64,000 bases of DNA, taken from Thiohalocapsa marina (GTDB lineage: Bacteria; Pseudomonadota; Gammaproteobacteria; Chromatiales; Chromatiaceae). A program made the position numbers and the translations under genes. This document shows positions 51,651 through 64,000 of this stretch, in pieces. The notes under the pieces were generated by a model, which searched no databases, was not told the DNA's origin, and saw only the letters and a list, made by a program, of their open reading frames with translations. Location of the stretch: positions 1 to 64,000 of the forward strand of contig NZ_VWXX01000013.1 of NCBI RefSeq assembly GCF_008632335.1, written 5' to 3'. Position 1 is the first letter of the stretch; each line of letters opens with the position of its first letter.

Positions 51651-53414
51651 ATGACCACCGCTCGCGATCTGCTGAAGTCCCAGCAGCACCTGGCCTCTAC
51701 CTGGCTGCGGGTCGCCGTGGCCCTGGGTCTCGGCAATGCCCTGCTCATCATCGCTCAGGCCTGGCTGCTGGCGCACATCATCGACGCCGTGGTCTTCGCC
51801 GGCGCCGGCCTGGCTGACGTCAGCGCCTGGCTGAGGCCATTGCTGGCGCTGTTCCTGCTGCGCGCCCTGCTGGCCTGGGCCTCGGAGCAGAGCGCCTTCC
51901 GTGCCGCGGCCGGTGTCAAGCGCACGCTGCGCGACCGGGTCTATCGGCACATCCAGGCCGCCGGCCCGGCCTGGATGGCCGGACAACGCAGCGGTGCCCT
52001 GGCGGAGGACCTGACCCGCGGCATCGAGGGCCTGCAGGACTACTACGCCCGCTACCTGCCGGCCATGACCCTCACCGCGCTGATCCCGCTGGCCATGCTG
52101 TTGGCGGTGCTGCCGCTGGACTGGCTGTCGGCGCTGATCATGCTGATCACGGCGCCGCTGGTGCCGCTGTCGATGATCCTGATCGGCACACGGGTAGGCC
52201 GCGCCAACCAGCGCCAGTGGAAGACCCTGGCACGCATGGGTGCGCACTTTCTCGACGTCATCCAGGGCCTGACCACGCTCAAGCTGTTCAACGCCAGCCG
52301 GCGGGAGGCGGCGGTGATCGCCCGGGTGTCGGACGACTACCGCCGCAGCACCATGCAGGTGCTGCGCCTGGCTTTCCTGTCATCGGCAGTGCTGGAGCTG
52401 TTTGCCACGGTGGGCATCGCGCTGGTGGCGATCTTCATCGGCTTTCGGCTGTATCAGCTGGATCTGCCGCTGCCGGCGCTGTTGTCGCCGCCGCAGATCA
52501 GCTTCTTCGGCGGCTTCTTCATCCTGCTGCTGGTGCCGGAGTTCTACCTGCCGCTGCGCAACATGGGCAGCCACTACCATGCCCGCATGGAGGCCGTCGC
52601 CGCCGCGGAGCGACTGGTGCACATCCTCGACACCCCCCTGCCGGAGGCGCCGCCGGAGCCGCGCCGGCTGGACGCCGACAGCCCGCTGCTGATCCGCTTC
52701 GACGACGTGCATTTCGGTTACGAACAGGGCCGACCGGCGCTGGCCGGGGCCAGCTTCGAGATCCGCCCCGGTGAGCGCGTGGCGCTGGTGGGCCCCAGCG
52801 GCGCCGGCAAGACCACCGTGGCCAGCCTGCTGCTGGGATTCGTACGCCCGGACCAGGGCCACATCGCCATCGACGGCATCGACCTGAACACGCTGGACAT
52901 CGACGACTGGCGCCGGCGCCTGGCCTGGCTGCCGCAGAATCCGCGCCTGTTCCAGGGAACCCTGCTGGACAACATCCGCCTGGGTGCGCCGGATGCCGAC
53001 CTGACGGCGGTGCGCGAGGCCGCACGCCGCGCCCATGCCGCCGAGTTCATCGAACGCCTGCCCCAGGGCTACGACACCCCGGTGGGCGAGCGCGGCGCCG
53101 GGCTGTCCGGCGGCCAGATACAGCGCGTGGCGCTGGCCCGCGCCTTCCTGCGCGACGCCCGGCTGGTGATCCTGGACGAGGCCACGGCGAACCTGGACCC
53201 CGCCAGCGAGGCCCTGGTGCAGCAGGCAGTGGACAGCCTGGCCGCCGGGCGCAGCCTGCTGATCATCGCCCACCGGCTCGCCACCGTGCGCGATGCTGAT
53301 CGCATCCTGGTGATCGATGCCGGGCGCATCGTGCAGCAGGGCGACCACGCCTCGCTGGTGAACCAGCCGGGTCCGTACCAGCGCATGGTCCGCCTGCTGG
53401 AGGCGAACGCCTGA
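51651..53414 (+). CDS. cydD: Cysteine/glutathione ABC exporter subunit CydD
   Basis: A 587-residue half-transporter of the heterodimeric CydDC system that exports thiols to the periplasm and is needed for cytochrome bd assembly. The permease region includes RAALAWASEQSAFRAAAGVK-like sequence (LLAWASEQSAFRAAAGVKRT) and GALAEDLTRGIEGLQDYYAR. The ATPase has GPSGAGKTT, LPQNPRLFQGT, LSGGQIQRVALARAFL and LVILDEATANLD. The ATG at 51651 is chosen over an upstream frame lacking homology. cydC follows after 22 nt; cydAB are not in the window. Confidence 0.94.
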   Translation: MTTARDLLKSQQHLASTWLRVAVALGLGNALLIIAQAWLLAHIIDAVVFAGAGLADVSAWLRPLLALFLLRALLAWASEQSAFRAAAGVKRTLRDRVYRHIQAAGPAWMAGQRSGALAEDLTRGIEGLQDYYARYLPAMTLTALIPLAMLLAVLPLDWLSALIMLITAPLVPLSMILIGTRVGRANQRQWKTLARMGAHFLDVIQGLTTLKLFNASRREAAVIARVSDDYRRSTMQVLRLAFLSSAVLELFATVGIALVAIFIGFRLYQLDLPLPALLSPPQISFFGGFFILLLVPEFYLPLRNMGSHYHARMEAVAAAERLVHILDTPLPEAPPEPRRLDADSPLLIRFDDVHFGYEQGRPALAGASFEIRPGERVALVGPSGAGKTTVASLLLGFVRPDQGHIAIDGIDLNTLDIDDWRRRLAWLPQNPRLFQGTLLDNIRLGAPDADLTAVREAARRAHAAEFIERLPQGYDTPVGERGAGLSGGQIQRVALARAFLRDARLVILDEATANLDPASEALVQQAVDSLAAGRSLLIIAHRLATVRDADRILVIDAGRIVQQGDHASLVNQPGPYQRMVRLLEANA

Positions 53415-53436
53415 TGGAATGCGGAGACTCCCGTGC

Positions 53437-55212
53437 ATGCCTGAGCTGAAACGCCTCTGGTTGCTGTTTCGCCCCTACCGCGGCTGGATGATCGCGGGCT
53501 TTGCGGTGTCTCTGCTGACGCTGCTGGCCAATGTCGCGCTACTGGCGGTGTCCGGCTGGTTCGTCACCACCATGGCAATTGCCGGCGCCAGCGGTGTCGC
53601 ACTGAGCTACCTTGCCCCGGCGGCCCTCATCCGGGCCAGCGCCATCGCCCGCACCGTCGGTCGCTACCTGGAACGGCTGATCAGCCACGAGGCCACCCTG
53701 CGCCAACTGGCCGGGCTGCGCGTCTGGTTCTACCAGCACCTGGAACCCCTGGCCCCCGCCCGCCTGCAGCAATACCACAGCGCCGATCTGCTGAGCCGCA
53801 TCCGCGCGGACATCGACGCCCTGGACAATCTGTACATTCGCGTGCTGGTACCAGTGCTGGTGGCGCTGACCGCCGGTGCCGGCCTGTTCGTGTTCGCCGC
53901 CTTGTACCACCTGCAGCTGGCCTTGCTGCTGCTGGGTATGCTGCTGCTGGCGGGGGGGCTGCTGCCCTGGCTCGGCCGGCGGCTGGGCGCGGCGCCGGGT
54001 CGCCGGCTGGCGCACACCGACACCCAACTGCGCCAACTGGCCATCGACGGCACCCAGGGCCTGGCAGAACTGCTGGTCTACGGCGCCGCCGACGACCACG
54101 CACGGCGGCTGGATGCGGCCACTGCGGCGCTGATCGCAGACCAGGATCGCATGAGCCGGCTGGCAGGGATGTCCCAGGGGGCCGTTGGCCTCAGCGCCAA
54201 CCTCACCCTGTGGGGCATGCTCTGGCTCGGCATCCCGCTGGTGGCCGATGGTGCCCTGGCGCCCCCCCAACTGGTGATGCTGGCGCTGCTGGCGCTGGCG
54301 GCCTTCGAGTCAGTTGCCGGTCTGCCCCTGGCCTTCCAGCAACTGGAACAAACGCTGACCGCCGCCCGACGCCTGTTCGCCATCGTCGACGCGAAACCGG
54401 CGGTGCCCGAGCCAGCCGGCCCCTCCCCGGTGCCCCAAAACCACGCGTTACACATTCGCGACCTGCGGTTCAGTTACCCGAGCGCGAACGGGCAGGCCTC
54501 CCGACCGGCGCTGGACGGGATCGACCTGGATCTGTCGGAGGGCGCGCGCATCGCCATCGTCGGTGCCACCGGCTCCGGCAAGAGCACGCTGTTCCATCTG
54601 CTGTTGCGCTTCTGGGCCGCGGACAGCGGCCACATCCGTCTCGGCGGCGCCGACATCGACGCCTTCCACGGCGAGGACCTGCGCCGGCACATCGCGCTGG
54701 TGTCCCAGCAGACACACCTGTTCGACGCCAGCATCCGCGACAACCTGCTGCTGGCCGCGCCCGAGGCCACCCAGGGGCACCTGGAAGCGGCTTGCCGCAC
54801 GGCGCAGATCCATAGGTTCATCGAGGCGCTGCCGGAGGGCTATGACACCTGGGTCGGCGAGACCGGGGTACGGGTATCCGGCGGACAGGCGCGTCGCATC
54901 GCCATCGCCCGCGCCCTGTTGCGGGATGCCCCGATCCTGCTGCTGGACGAGCCCACCGAGGGCCTGGACGCCGCCACCGAGCGCGCCCTGATGGACGCGC
55001 TGCACCAACTGATGCAGGGGCGCAGCACGCTGATGATCACCCATCGGCCCATGGCCCTGGCGGACATGGACCAGATCCTGGTCATGGACCAGGGCCGGAT
55101 CGTCGAGCGCGGCACCCACAGCGAACTGCTGGGGGCCCGCCACTACCCGCGGCTACTTGGGCTCGACGCCGGAATCGACAGCGGAATCCACGGGCCGCTG
55201 GACGCCGCCTGA
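53437..55212 (+). CDS. cydC: Cysteine/glutathione ABC exporter subunit CydC
   Basis: A 591-residue partner of CydD. The permease half has LANVALLAVSGWFVTTMAIA and RTVGRYLERLISHEATLRQL, both characteristic of CydC. The ATPase contains GATGSGKST, VSQQTHLFDAS, VSGGQARRIAIARALL and ILLLDEPTEGLD. The ggag site before MPELKRLW supports this start. Its final 60 nt overlap the 3' end of the convergent hldE gene. Confidence 0.94.
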   Translation: MPELKRLWLLFRPYRGWMIAGFAVSLLTLLANVALLAVSGWFVTTMAIAGASGVALSYLAPAALIRASAIARTVGRYLERLISHEATLRQLAGLRVWFYQHLEPLAPARLQQYHSADLLSRIRADIDALDNLYIRVLVPVLVALTAGAGLFVFAALYHLQLALLLLGMLLLAGGLLPWLGRRLGAAPGRRLAHTDTQLRQLAIDGTQGLAELLVYGAADDHARRLDAATAALIADQDRMSRLAGMSQGAVGLSANLTLWGMLWLGIPLVADGALAPPQLVMLALLALAAFESVAGLPLAFQQLEQTLTAARRLFAIVDAKPAVPEPAGPSPVPQNHALHIRDLRFSYPSANGQASRPALDGIDLDLSEGARIAIVGATGSGKSTLFHLLLRFWAADSGHIRLGGADIDAFHGEDLRRHIALVSQQTHLFDASIRDNLLLAAPEATQGHLEAACRTAQIHRFIEALPEGYDTWVGETGVRVSGGQARRIAIARALLRDAPILLLDEPTEGLDAATERALMDALHQLMQGRSTLMITHRPMALADMDQILVMDQGRIVERGTHSELLGARHYPRLLGLDAGIDSGIHGPLDAA

Positions 55213-56679
55213 CTGGATCCGCTCTGCGATGCCGCTGGTGCTGCGATCCGCCACCAGGGGCACCAGCACCACCTCGCCGCCCCGGGCCTTCACCTCGGCC
55301 GCGCCCACCACGTCGGCCTCGCGGTAGTCGGCCCCCTTCACCAGCACGTCCGGCTGGATGCGCCGGATCAGTTCGATCGGCGTGTCCTCGTCGAACAGCA
55401 CCACCGCGTCCACCGCGGCCAGGGCCGCCAGCACCCGGGCGCGATCGGTCTCCTCGATCAGGGGGCGTCCCTCGCCCTTCAGCGCGCGCACCGAGCGGTC
55501 GGTGTTCAGCCCCACCACCAGCCGCTGGCCGTGGCGCCGCGCGCGCTCCAGATAGGTCACGTGGCCTACGTGCAGCAGGTCGAAGCAGCCGTTGGTGAAG
55601 ACGATGCGCTCGCCGCGGCCCCGCCATTGCTGCACCTGCGCCAGCACCTGCTGCAGCGAGCCGACCTTGGCCGCCTGCTCCAGTGCCGCCTCGTCGGCCA
55701 GCGCCGCCGTCAGTTCGTCCAGACCGATGGCCGCGGTGCCCACCTTACCCACCACGACGCCAGCGGCCAGATTGGCCAGATGGGCGGTGTCGGTCATGTC
55801 CAGGCCCGCGGCGCAGCCCGCCGCCACCGTGGCGATCACCGTATCGCCGGCGCCGGACACATCGAACACCTCCCGCGCCATGGCCGGGATGCGGCGGATG
55901 TCGTCGGCGTCGACCAGCGCGATCCCCTGTTCGCCCAGGGTCAGCAGCAGGTGCTGCAGGTTCAGCTGTGCCCGCATCGCCCGCGCGGCCTCCAGCACGG
56001 CCGCCAGGTCGTCCGCGTCCACGGCCGCCGCCGCTGCCAGTTCCGCCCGGTTGGGCGTCATCAGCGTGGCGCCGCTGTAGCGCTCGAAGGCGCGCCCTTT
56101 GGGATCGATGAGCACCGGCACGTCGTGCCGTCCGGCAGCGACGATCAGGCGCTGGCACAGGTCGGCGGTGAGCACGCCCTTGGCATAGTCCGACAGCAGC
56201 AGCACGTCCACCTGCGCCAGCAGCACCTCGATGTCGGCCATCAGCGCCGCCTCGATGGCCGCGGCCACCGGGGCCGAGTGTTCCGCGTCGATGCGCAGCA
56301 TCTGCTGGTGGTTGCCGATCACCCTGGTCTTGGTGGTGGTTGGCCGTGAGGCATCCACCAGCACGCTGCTGGTGTCGATCCCCTGCTCGCGCAGCAGGCC
56401 GAGCAACTGCTCGCGCTGGGGATCTGCTCCGGTGATGCCGGCCAGGTGGACCTGCAGGCCCAGCCCCACCAGGTTGCGCGCCACATTGGCCGCACCGCCG
56501 GCCACGGCGGATTCCCGAGCCAGCCGCAGCACCGGCACCGGGGCCTCCGGCGAGATGCGCCGCACGTCGCCCCAGAGGTAGCGGTCGAGCATCAGATCGC
56601 CGACCACCAGCACCCGGGCTGCGCCGAAGCCCGAGCGCAGGGTCTCCAGGACCTGTTCCGGCTGCTGGAACAAGCGCAT
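55153..56679 (-). CDS. hldE: Bifunctional heptose kinase/adenylyltransferase HldE
   Basis: A 508-residue fusion for ADP-heptose synthesis (LPS inner core). The N-terminal PfkB-type kinase has VVGDLMLDRYLWGDVRRISP, ESAVAGGAANVARNL and the catalytic DVSGAGDTVIATVAAG. The C-terminal cytidylyltransferase-like domain has VFTNGCFDLLHVGHVTYLE and the later VKGADY and RSTSGI motifs. The ATG at 56679 lies one base after the gmhA stop, so the two are coupled. Confidence 0.96.
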   Translation of the reverse strand: MRLFQQPEQVLETLRSGFGAARVLVVGDLMLDRYLWGDVRRISPEAPVPVLRLARESAVAGGAANVARNLVGLGLQVHLAGITGADPQREQLLGLLREQGIDTSSVLVDASRPTTTKTRVIGNHQQMLRIDAEHSAPVAAAIEAALMADIEVLLAQVDVLLLSDYAKGVLTADLCQRLIVAAGRHDVPVLIDPKGRAFERYSGATLMTPNRAELAAAAAVDADDLAAVLEAARAMRAQLNLQHLLLTLGEQGIALVDADDIRRIPAMAREVFDVSGAGDTVIATVAAGCAAGLDMTDTAHLANLAAGVVVGKVGTAAIGLDELTAALADEAALEQAAKVGSLQQVLAQVQQWRGRGERIVFTNGCFDLLHVGHVTYLERARRHGQRLVVGLNTDRSVRALKGEGRPLIEETDRARVLAALAAVDAVVLFDEDTPIELIRRIQPDVLVKGADYREADVVGAAEVKARGGEVVLVPLVADRSTSGIAERIQSGGVQRPVDSAVDSGVEPK

Positions 56680-56680
56680 G

Positions 56681-57280
56681 TCAGTCTGCGCCCAACTCGC
56701 CGGCCGGCGCCTCACCAGCAAGCGCACGGCGTTCCAGCAGGTCGCACAGGATATGCCCGATCAGGATGTGCGCCTCCTGGATGCGTGCCGTGCTGGCGTC
56801 CGGCACCACCAGGCAGAGCTCGCAACAGGCACCGAGCCGGCCGCCGGTACCGCCGGTGAGCCCGACACGGTAGACGCCAAGCTCACCCGCGCGCTCCAGG
56901 GCCCGCAGCACATTGGCGCTGTTGCCGGAGGTAGAGAGGCCCACCAGCAGGTCTCCCGGCCGGCACAGGGCCTCGACCTGGCGGGTGAAGACCGAATCGA
57001 AGCCGTAGTCGTTCGACACCGAGGTCAGTATCGAGCTATCCGTGGTCAGCGCGATGGATGCCAGGCCGGGCCGCTCCCGCTCGAACCGGCCCACCAGTTC
57101 CGCCGCCAGGTGCTGGCTGTCCGCCGCGCTGCCGCCGTTGCCCATCCAGAACACCCGCCCGCCGTCGCGCAGGCAGGCCCATGCCCGCTCGGCAAATCGC
57201 TCGATCTGCGGCGTCAGCCGGTCCAGCCGCTGGATGACCCGCACATGGGCGGCGAGCGTGTCGGCGATAAGGTCGTGCAT
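56681..57280 (-). CDS. gmhA: Sedoheptulose-7-phosphate isomerase GmhA
   Basis: A 199-residue SIS-domain isomerase that makes D-glycero-D-manno-heptose 7-phosphate, the step before HldE. Motifs are VFWMGNGGSAADSQHLAAEL, TSVSNDYGFDSVF, GLSTSGNSANVLRAL and AHILIGHILCDLLE (catalytic His). Followed directly by hldE. Confidence 0.95.
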   Translation of the reverse strand: MHDLIADTLAAHVRVIQRLDRLTPQIERFAERAWACLRDGGRVFWMGNGGSAADSQHLAAELVGRFERERPGLASIALTTDSSILTSVSNDYGFDSVFTRQVEALCRPGDLLVGLSTSGNSANVLRALERAGELGVYRVGLTGGTGGRLGACCELCLVVPDASTARIQEAHILIGHILCDLLERRALAGEAPAGELGAD

Positions 57281-57328
57281 GCAGCGTCCTGCGGGGTGAA
57301 AAGGCGGCAGTATACCCGTTGCCAGCGG

Positions 57329-57347
57329 AATTATTCAGCGCCTCCCT
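57329..57347 (-). repeat. Possible solo end of the dispersed repeat, copy F
   Basis: aattattcagcgcctccct matches the element terminus aataaatcagcgtctcctt at 15 of 19 positions. Located between gmhA and the divergent host-attachment-protein gene. It may be chance. Confidence 0.35.
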
Positions 57348-57418
57348 GCCGATTGCGCCAAGCGCTGTTACACTTCAAGTACCAACAGACAAAAAATGGC
57401 AGCGACAGGAGTATTCCA

Positions 57419-57850
57419 ATGACGATCTGGGTTCTCGCCGCAGACAACAGCCGCGCCCGCTTCTTCACCGCGGAAAAGGCGCGTAGTCCGCTGACGGAGA
57501 TTCGGGACCTGGTCGATCCGCAGGCCCGGCTCCACGAAGGCGATCTGGTCACCGACCGCGACGGTCGCGACCGCCGCGCCGGCAGCCCCATCCATGGCGT
57601 CGGCAGCGACAACAGCGCGAAAGACGATGCCGCCGACCGCTTCGCGCAGCAGGTCTGCGCCGAACTGGAGACGGCACGGGTGGAAGGGGCCTTCAGCAAG
57701 CTGTATGTGGTGGCCGCACCGGCCTTTCTCGGCCTGCTGCGCAAGCATCAGTCCGCCCCGCTACGGGCACTGGTGGCCGGCGAGACCGACAAGAACATGA
57801 CCACCCAGAACACCGAGGCCATCCGCGCCCAGTTGCCGGATTTCCTGTAG
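57419..57850 (+). CDS. Host attachment protein family (baeRF-like)
   Basis: A 143-residue protein beginning MTIWVLAADNSRARFFTAEK, with DLVDPQARLHEGDLVTDRDG, ADRFAQQVCAELE and LYVVAAPAFLGLLR, the pattern of the family named for a protein required for attachment to host cells. The fold resembles eRF1/L7Ae-type domains and the actual cellular role is unknown. An aggag site precedes the ATG. sthA lies 53 nt downstream. Confidence 0.9.
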   Translation: MTIWVLAADNSRARFFTAEKARSPLTEIRDLVDPQARLHEGDLVTDRDGRDRRAGSPIHGVGSDNSAKDDAADRFAQQVCAELETARVEGAFSKLYVVAAPAFLGLLRKHQSAPLRALVAGETDKNMTTQNTEAIRAQLPDFL

Positions 57851-57903
57851 GCGGCTGTGCTACCCTCTGACGTGCACACGTCAGTCAACGCAGGTGGGAG
57901 CCC

Positions 57904-59301
<1,398 letters not shown>

Positions 59302-59308
59302 ATCAAGC

Positions 59309-59330
59309 CGGCAGTCCCGCTGCCGCTTTG
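59309..59330. terminator. Candidate hairpin between convergent genes
   Basis: A 6-bp stem cggcag/ctgccg with a 5-nt loop lies 7 nt after the sthA stop, followed by ctttgct. The convergent phosphatidyltransferase gene ends just beyond. Short stem and weak T-run. Confidence 0.4.
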
Positions 59331-59331
59331 C

Positions 59332-59889
59332 TCAATCCTTGCGTGCGCCCTTGCGCATGGCCATGCTGCCCCAGAGCAGCACATACTGCACGCCGCTGAG
59401 TACGGTGGTCGCCAGACAGGTCCAGATCAGCAGATCGACCAACAGCCCGAGCAGTGGAAAGGGCCCGGCATTGGCGATGACCGCCACCACCAGCACGATC
59501 TGAACCGCCGTATTCAGCTTGCTGAGCCGCGTCGGCGCCGGCTGCACGTCCTCGATCAGATGATGATAGGTGATGCCACCGGTCAGGATGACCAGGTCCC
59601 GAAACACCACCGCCAGCGCCAGCCACAGCGGCAACTGGTCCAGCACCGCCAGCACCAGAAAGCAGCTGACCAGCAGCGTCTTGTCCGCAATGGGATCCAG
59701 CAGCCCGCCGAGCCGGGACTGCCAGTGGAAGCGTTTCGCCAGATACCCGTCGACGCCGTCGGAGACGCCGGAAACCGCAAACAGCACCAGCGCCCAGCCA
59801 TAGTACCCGGAGACCAGCAGATAGATCACCGGCACCACCGCCAGCAACCGCAGCGTACTGATGATGTTCGGAATGTCTCTCGCCTTCAC
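59332..59889 (-). CDS. CDP-alcohol phosphatidyltransferase
   Basis: A 185-residue membrane enzyme with the family motif laid out as SDGVDGYLAKRF-(8)-GGLLDPIADK, supplying the metal-binding aspartates. The usual AR of the motif is AK. Five or so hydrophobic segments follow. It resembles PgsA-type phosphatidylglycerophosphate synthases but is probably a paralogue rather than the main PgsA, which normally sits beside uvrC. Lipid product uncertain. Confidence 0.9.
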   Translation of the reverse strand: MKARDIPNIISTLRLLAVVPVIYLLVSGYYGWALVLFAVSGVSDGVDGYLAKRFHWQSRLGGLLDPIADKTLLVSCFLVLAVLDQLPLWLALAVVFRDLVILTGGITYHHLIEDVQPAPTRLSKLNTAVQIVLVVAVIANAGPFPLLGLLVDLLIWTCLATTVLSGVQYVLLWGSMAMRKGARKD

Positions 59890-60546
59890 GCTACCCCATC
59901 CTGCCGCCCATCCACCTCCGATCCATGATCCCGTATTCTAGTCGCCCCTCATTCCAACCGGAAACCCGCAATCCCGCTGATCAGTGTCGCCGCGAAGGGG
60001 CGTGGGTTCGGCCTGGGATCCACCCCCAGCAGCCAGAATGGACGCGCCGGCGAGGGGCTGGGGGCTGGGAGCTGTGAGCGTTCGCGCTGGAAGACGTGAA
60101 AACGCCTCGATCGCGGCGTAGCGGCTACGGAACATTCACCTCAAACCTCGTTGTGAGCGATGCGGTGGCGGGTCGACACTGACGGTGCCATCCGCTTCGA
60201 CATCCCCAACGGCCTCTACAGCGGGAGCAAGACCTGCACCGCAGCAGACGCTGAACTGACAGCCGAAAACTGATGATCATTCGGCGTGACTCCACGCGAC
60301 CTATCACGGCACTTACCCCACAACATCCTAGGTCTGCACTGATGCCCCAAGGGACAAACCCCGACGGGGATCCATGCTTCCCCTGAGTCGCCTCATTGCC
60401 TCAGACAATAATCAGAATTTGCCAATATTCATCGACTGGGTTAGCTTGCGCTCTTTTCCGACCGCCTGGCCCGGATGCCGCCCTTGGGCTGCGTCCTTAC
60501 ATCCGCCCGCGATCCATCCGCACCGGAACCCGATTCAGGAAACTCC
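59890..60546. other. Gene-poor spacer upstream of aceE
   Basis: About 650 bases separate the phosphatidyltransferase start from aceE. Besides the small ORF at 60160-60273 I see no gene. The stretch 60360-60430 is AT-richer than its surroundings and may hold the aceE promoter, but I cannot assign clear -35 and -10 boxes. Confidence 0.4.
60160..60273 (+). pseudogene. Possible 37-codon gene or gene fragment
   Basis: An ATG-initiated frame reads MRWRVDTDGAIRFDIPNGLY and ends TAADAELTAEN before TGA. The composition is protein-like (GAIRFDIPNGLYSGS) but no ribosome-binding site is evident and no family is recognised, so it may be the tail of a decayed gene. Confidence 0.3.
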
Positions 60547-63207
<2,661 letters not shown>

Positions 63208-63325
63208 CGGCGACCGAGATGGCGTTCAGCCCGGCATCGGCCAGCCGACCCGACGGGGTCCCGGCGGCCGAGCCCACCGCGTACAGGAATCAGGCCCAGC
63301 AGACTGCGGCCCAGGAGATTGCACA

Positions 63326-64000
63326 GTGGCAACCCTAGAAGACGTCCTGCTCCCGGACATCGGCGATTTCGCCGATGTCGAGATCATCGAGATCCTGGTG
63401 GCCCCAGGTGACCGCATCGAGCCGGAACAATCCCTGCTGACCCTGGAGAGCGACAAGGCCAGCATGGAGATCCCCTCCCCCGTCGGCGGCACCGTGACGG
63501 CGCTGAAGGTGTCCGTAGGCGAGCGCATCAGCACCGGCACGCTGCTGATGACGGTAGAGACCGGGGGCGGCGAGCCCACCGCCGCATCAGAACCGGTTCC
63601 GGCATCGGCCCCAGCTGCGGCGACGCCCACACCGACGCCAGCGGACGACACGGCGGCAACCACCTCTGCGCCGGCGGCAGGCGCAACCGCCACCCCGGCC
63701 CCGACGACCACAACCGCGCCACAGGAGATCGAAGTCCGCCTGCCGGACATCGGCGATTTCTCGGACATCCCCGTCATCGAGCTTCTGGTCCAGCCGGGCG
63801 ACGACATCGACATCGACCAGTCCATCCTGACCCTGGAGAGCGACAAGGCCACCATGGAGATCCCGTCCGCGGCGGCGGGCCGGGTGGCGTCGGTGGCGGT
63901 GAAGGTGGGCGACCGGCTCAACCAGGGCGACCTGCTGCTGACGCTGCTGGCCGGTTCGGCCGCGAACCCGGCGGATGCCGCTGACGCCCCGTCACCGGAA
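63326..64000 (+). CDS. aceF: Dihydrolipoyllysine acetyltransferase E2, N-terminal part
   Basis: The open frame starts at GTG 63326, eight nt after an aggaga site, and runs off the window (225 codons seen). Two lipoyl domains are present. Each begins LPDIGDF and carries the lipoylated lysine in TLESDKA, at Lys44 and Lys174. They are separated by a long Ala/Pro/Thr linker. The second linker begins at the window edge. The peripheral subunit-binding and catalytic domains lie outside. AceF accepts acetyl groups from AceE within the pyruvate dehydrogenase complex. Confidence 0.95.
   Translation, partial: MATLEDVLLPDIGDFADVEIIEILVAPGDRIEPEQSLLTLESDKASMEIPSPVGGTVTALKVSVGERISTGTLLMTVETGGGEPTAASEPVPASAPAAATPTPTPADDTAATTSAPAAGATATPAPTTTTAPQEIEVRLPDIGDFSDIPVIELLVQPGDDIDIDQSILTLESDKATMEIPSAAAGRVASVAVKVGDRLNQGDLLLTLLAGSAANPADAADAPSPE

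Overview
This is a GC-rich (mid-60s percent) proteobacterial chromosome segment. Gene content and order (parE, xseB-ispA, uup, orn/rsgA, nnr-tsaE-ami, hldE/gmhA, cydDC, sthA, an aceE/aceF-type pyruvate dehydrogenase, Skp, CoaX) point to a gammaproteobacterium. A DsrC/TusE-family sulfur carrier, an amylosucrase, FolE2 and a Crp/Fnr regulator beside a NifX-like protein fit a Chromatiales or Ectothiorhodospira-like lineage. That assignment is inference from gene content only.

Accessory end (1-7.1 kb). The left end looks like a decayed island ending at the 3' end of a tRNA-Thr(CGT) gene (7145-7220, minus). It holds two pieces of a LexA/UmuD-type gene sharing a 24-bp direct repeat (1-24 and 3990-4013). 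Between them lies a tight four-gene cassette: a stand-alone Lrp/AsnC ligand-binding domain, then TrpD-, TrpC- and TrpF-like enzymes. After that come a RelE/YafQ-type toxin-antitoxin pair, a four-helix-bundle (S23/bAvd-like) protein, a multiply broken gene of an uncharacterised family, and a stretch with G-rich iteron-like repeats.

Core blocks. 7.4-16.3 kb: a bacterial protein N-terminal glutamine amidohydrolase, alaC, hom, then a minus-strand carbohydrate run (59-aa ORF, amylosucrase, secreted acetolactate decarboxylase, glgC, alr). 16.4-25.5 kb: tcdA-tatD, DUF2058, skp, ydcH-like, an ABC exporter, a Tat-type DsbA-like protein, coaX, pbpC. 25.5-33.1 kb: rimO, carbonic anhydrase, orn-nnr-tsaE-ami, rsgA. 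33.2-41 kb: an Mre11/Rad50-like (YhaO/YhaN-like) pair, VOC protein, hydrolase, DsrC-like protein, CoA-binding and EVE proteins. 41-48 kb: parE, xseB-ispA-folE2 (no dxs), a CinA-N domain protein, uup. 48-64 kb: Crp/Fnr regulator with a palindrome upstream, NifX-like protein, DUF2878-DUF1295-lipocalin, cydDC, hldE-gmhA, sthA, a CDP-alcohol phosphatidyltransferase, aceE and the start of aceF.

The most notable non-gene signal is a family of dispersed intergenic repeats. One intact copy (40934-41093) has about 19-bp terminal inverted repeats. Partial copies lie at 29.2, 38.8, 39.4 and 40.0 kb, with a possible solo end at 57.3 kb. They look like a MITE family placed between housekeeping genes. The strongest candidate for unrecognised biology is the RAM-TrpD-TrpC-TrpF cassette, because its TrpD-like enzyme lacks residues expected for anthranilate and PRPP handling.
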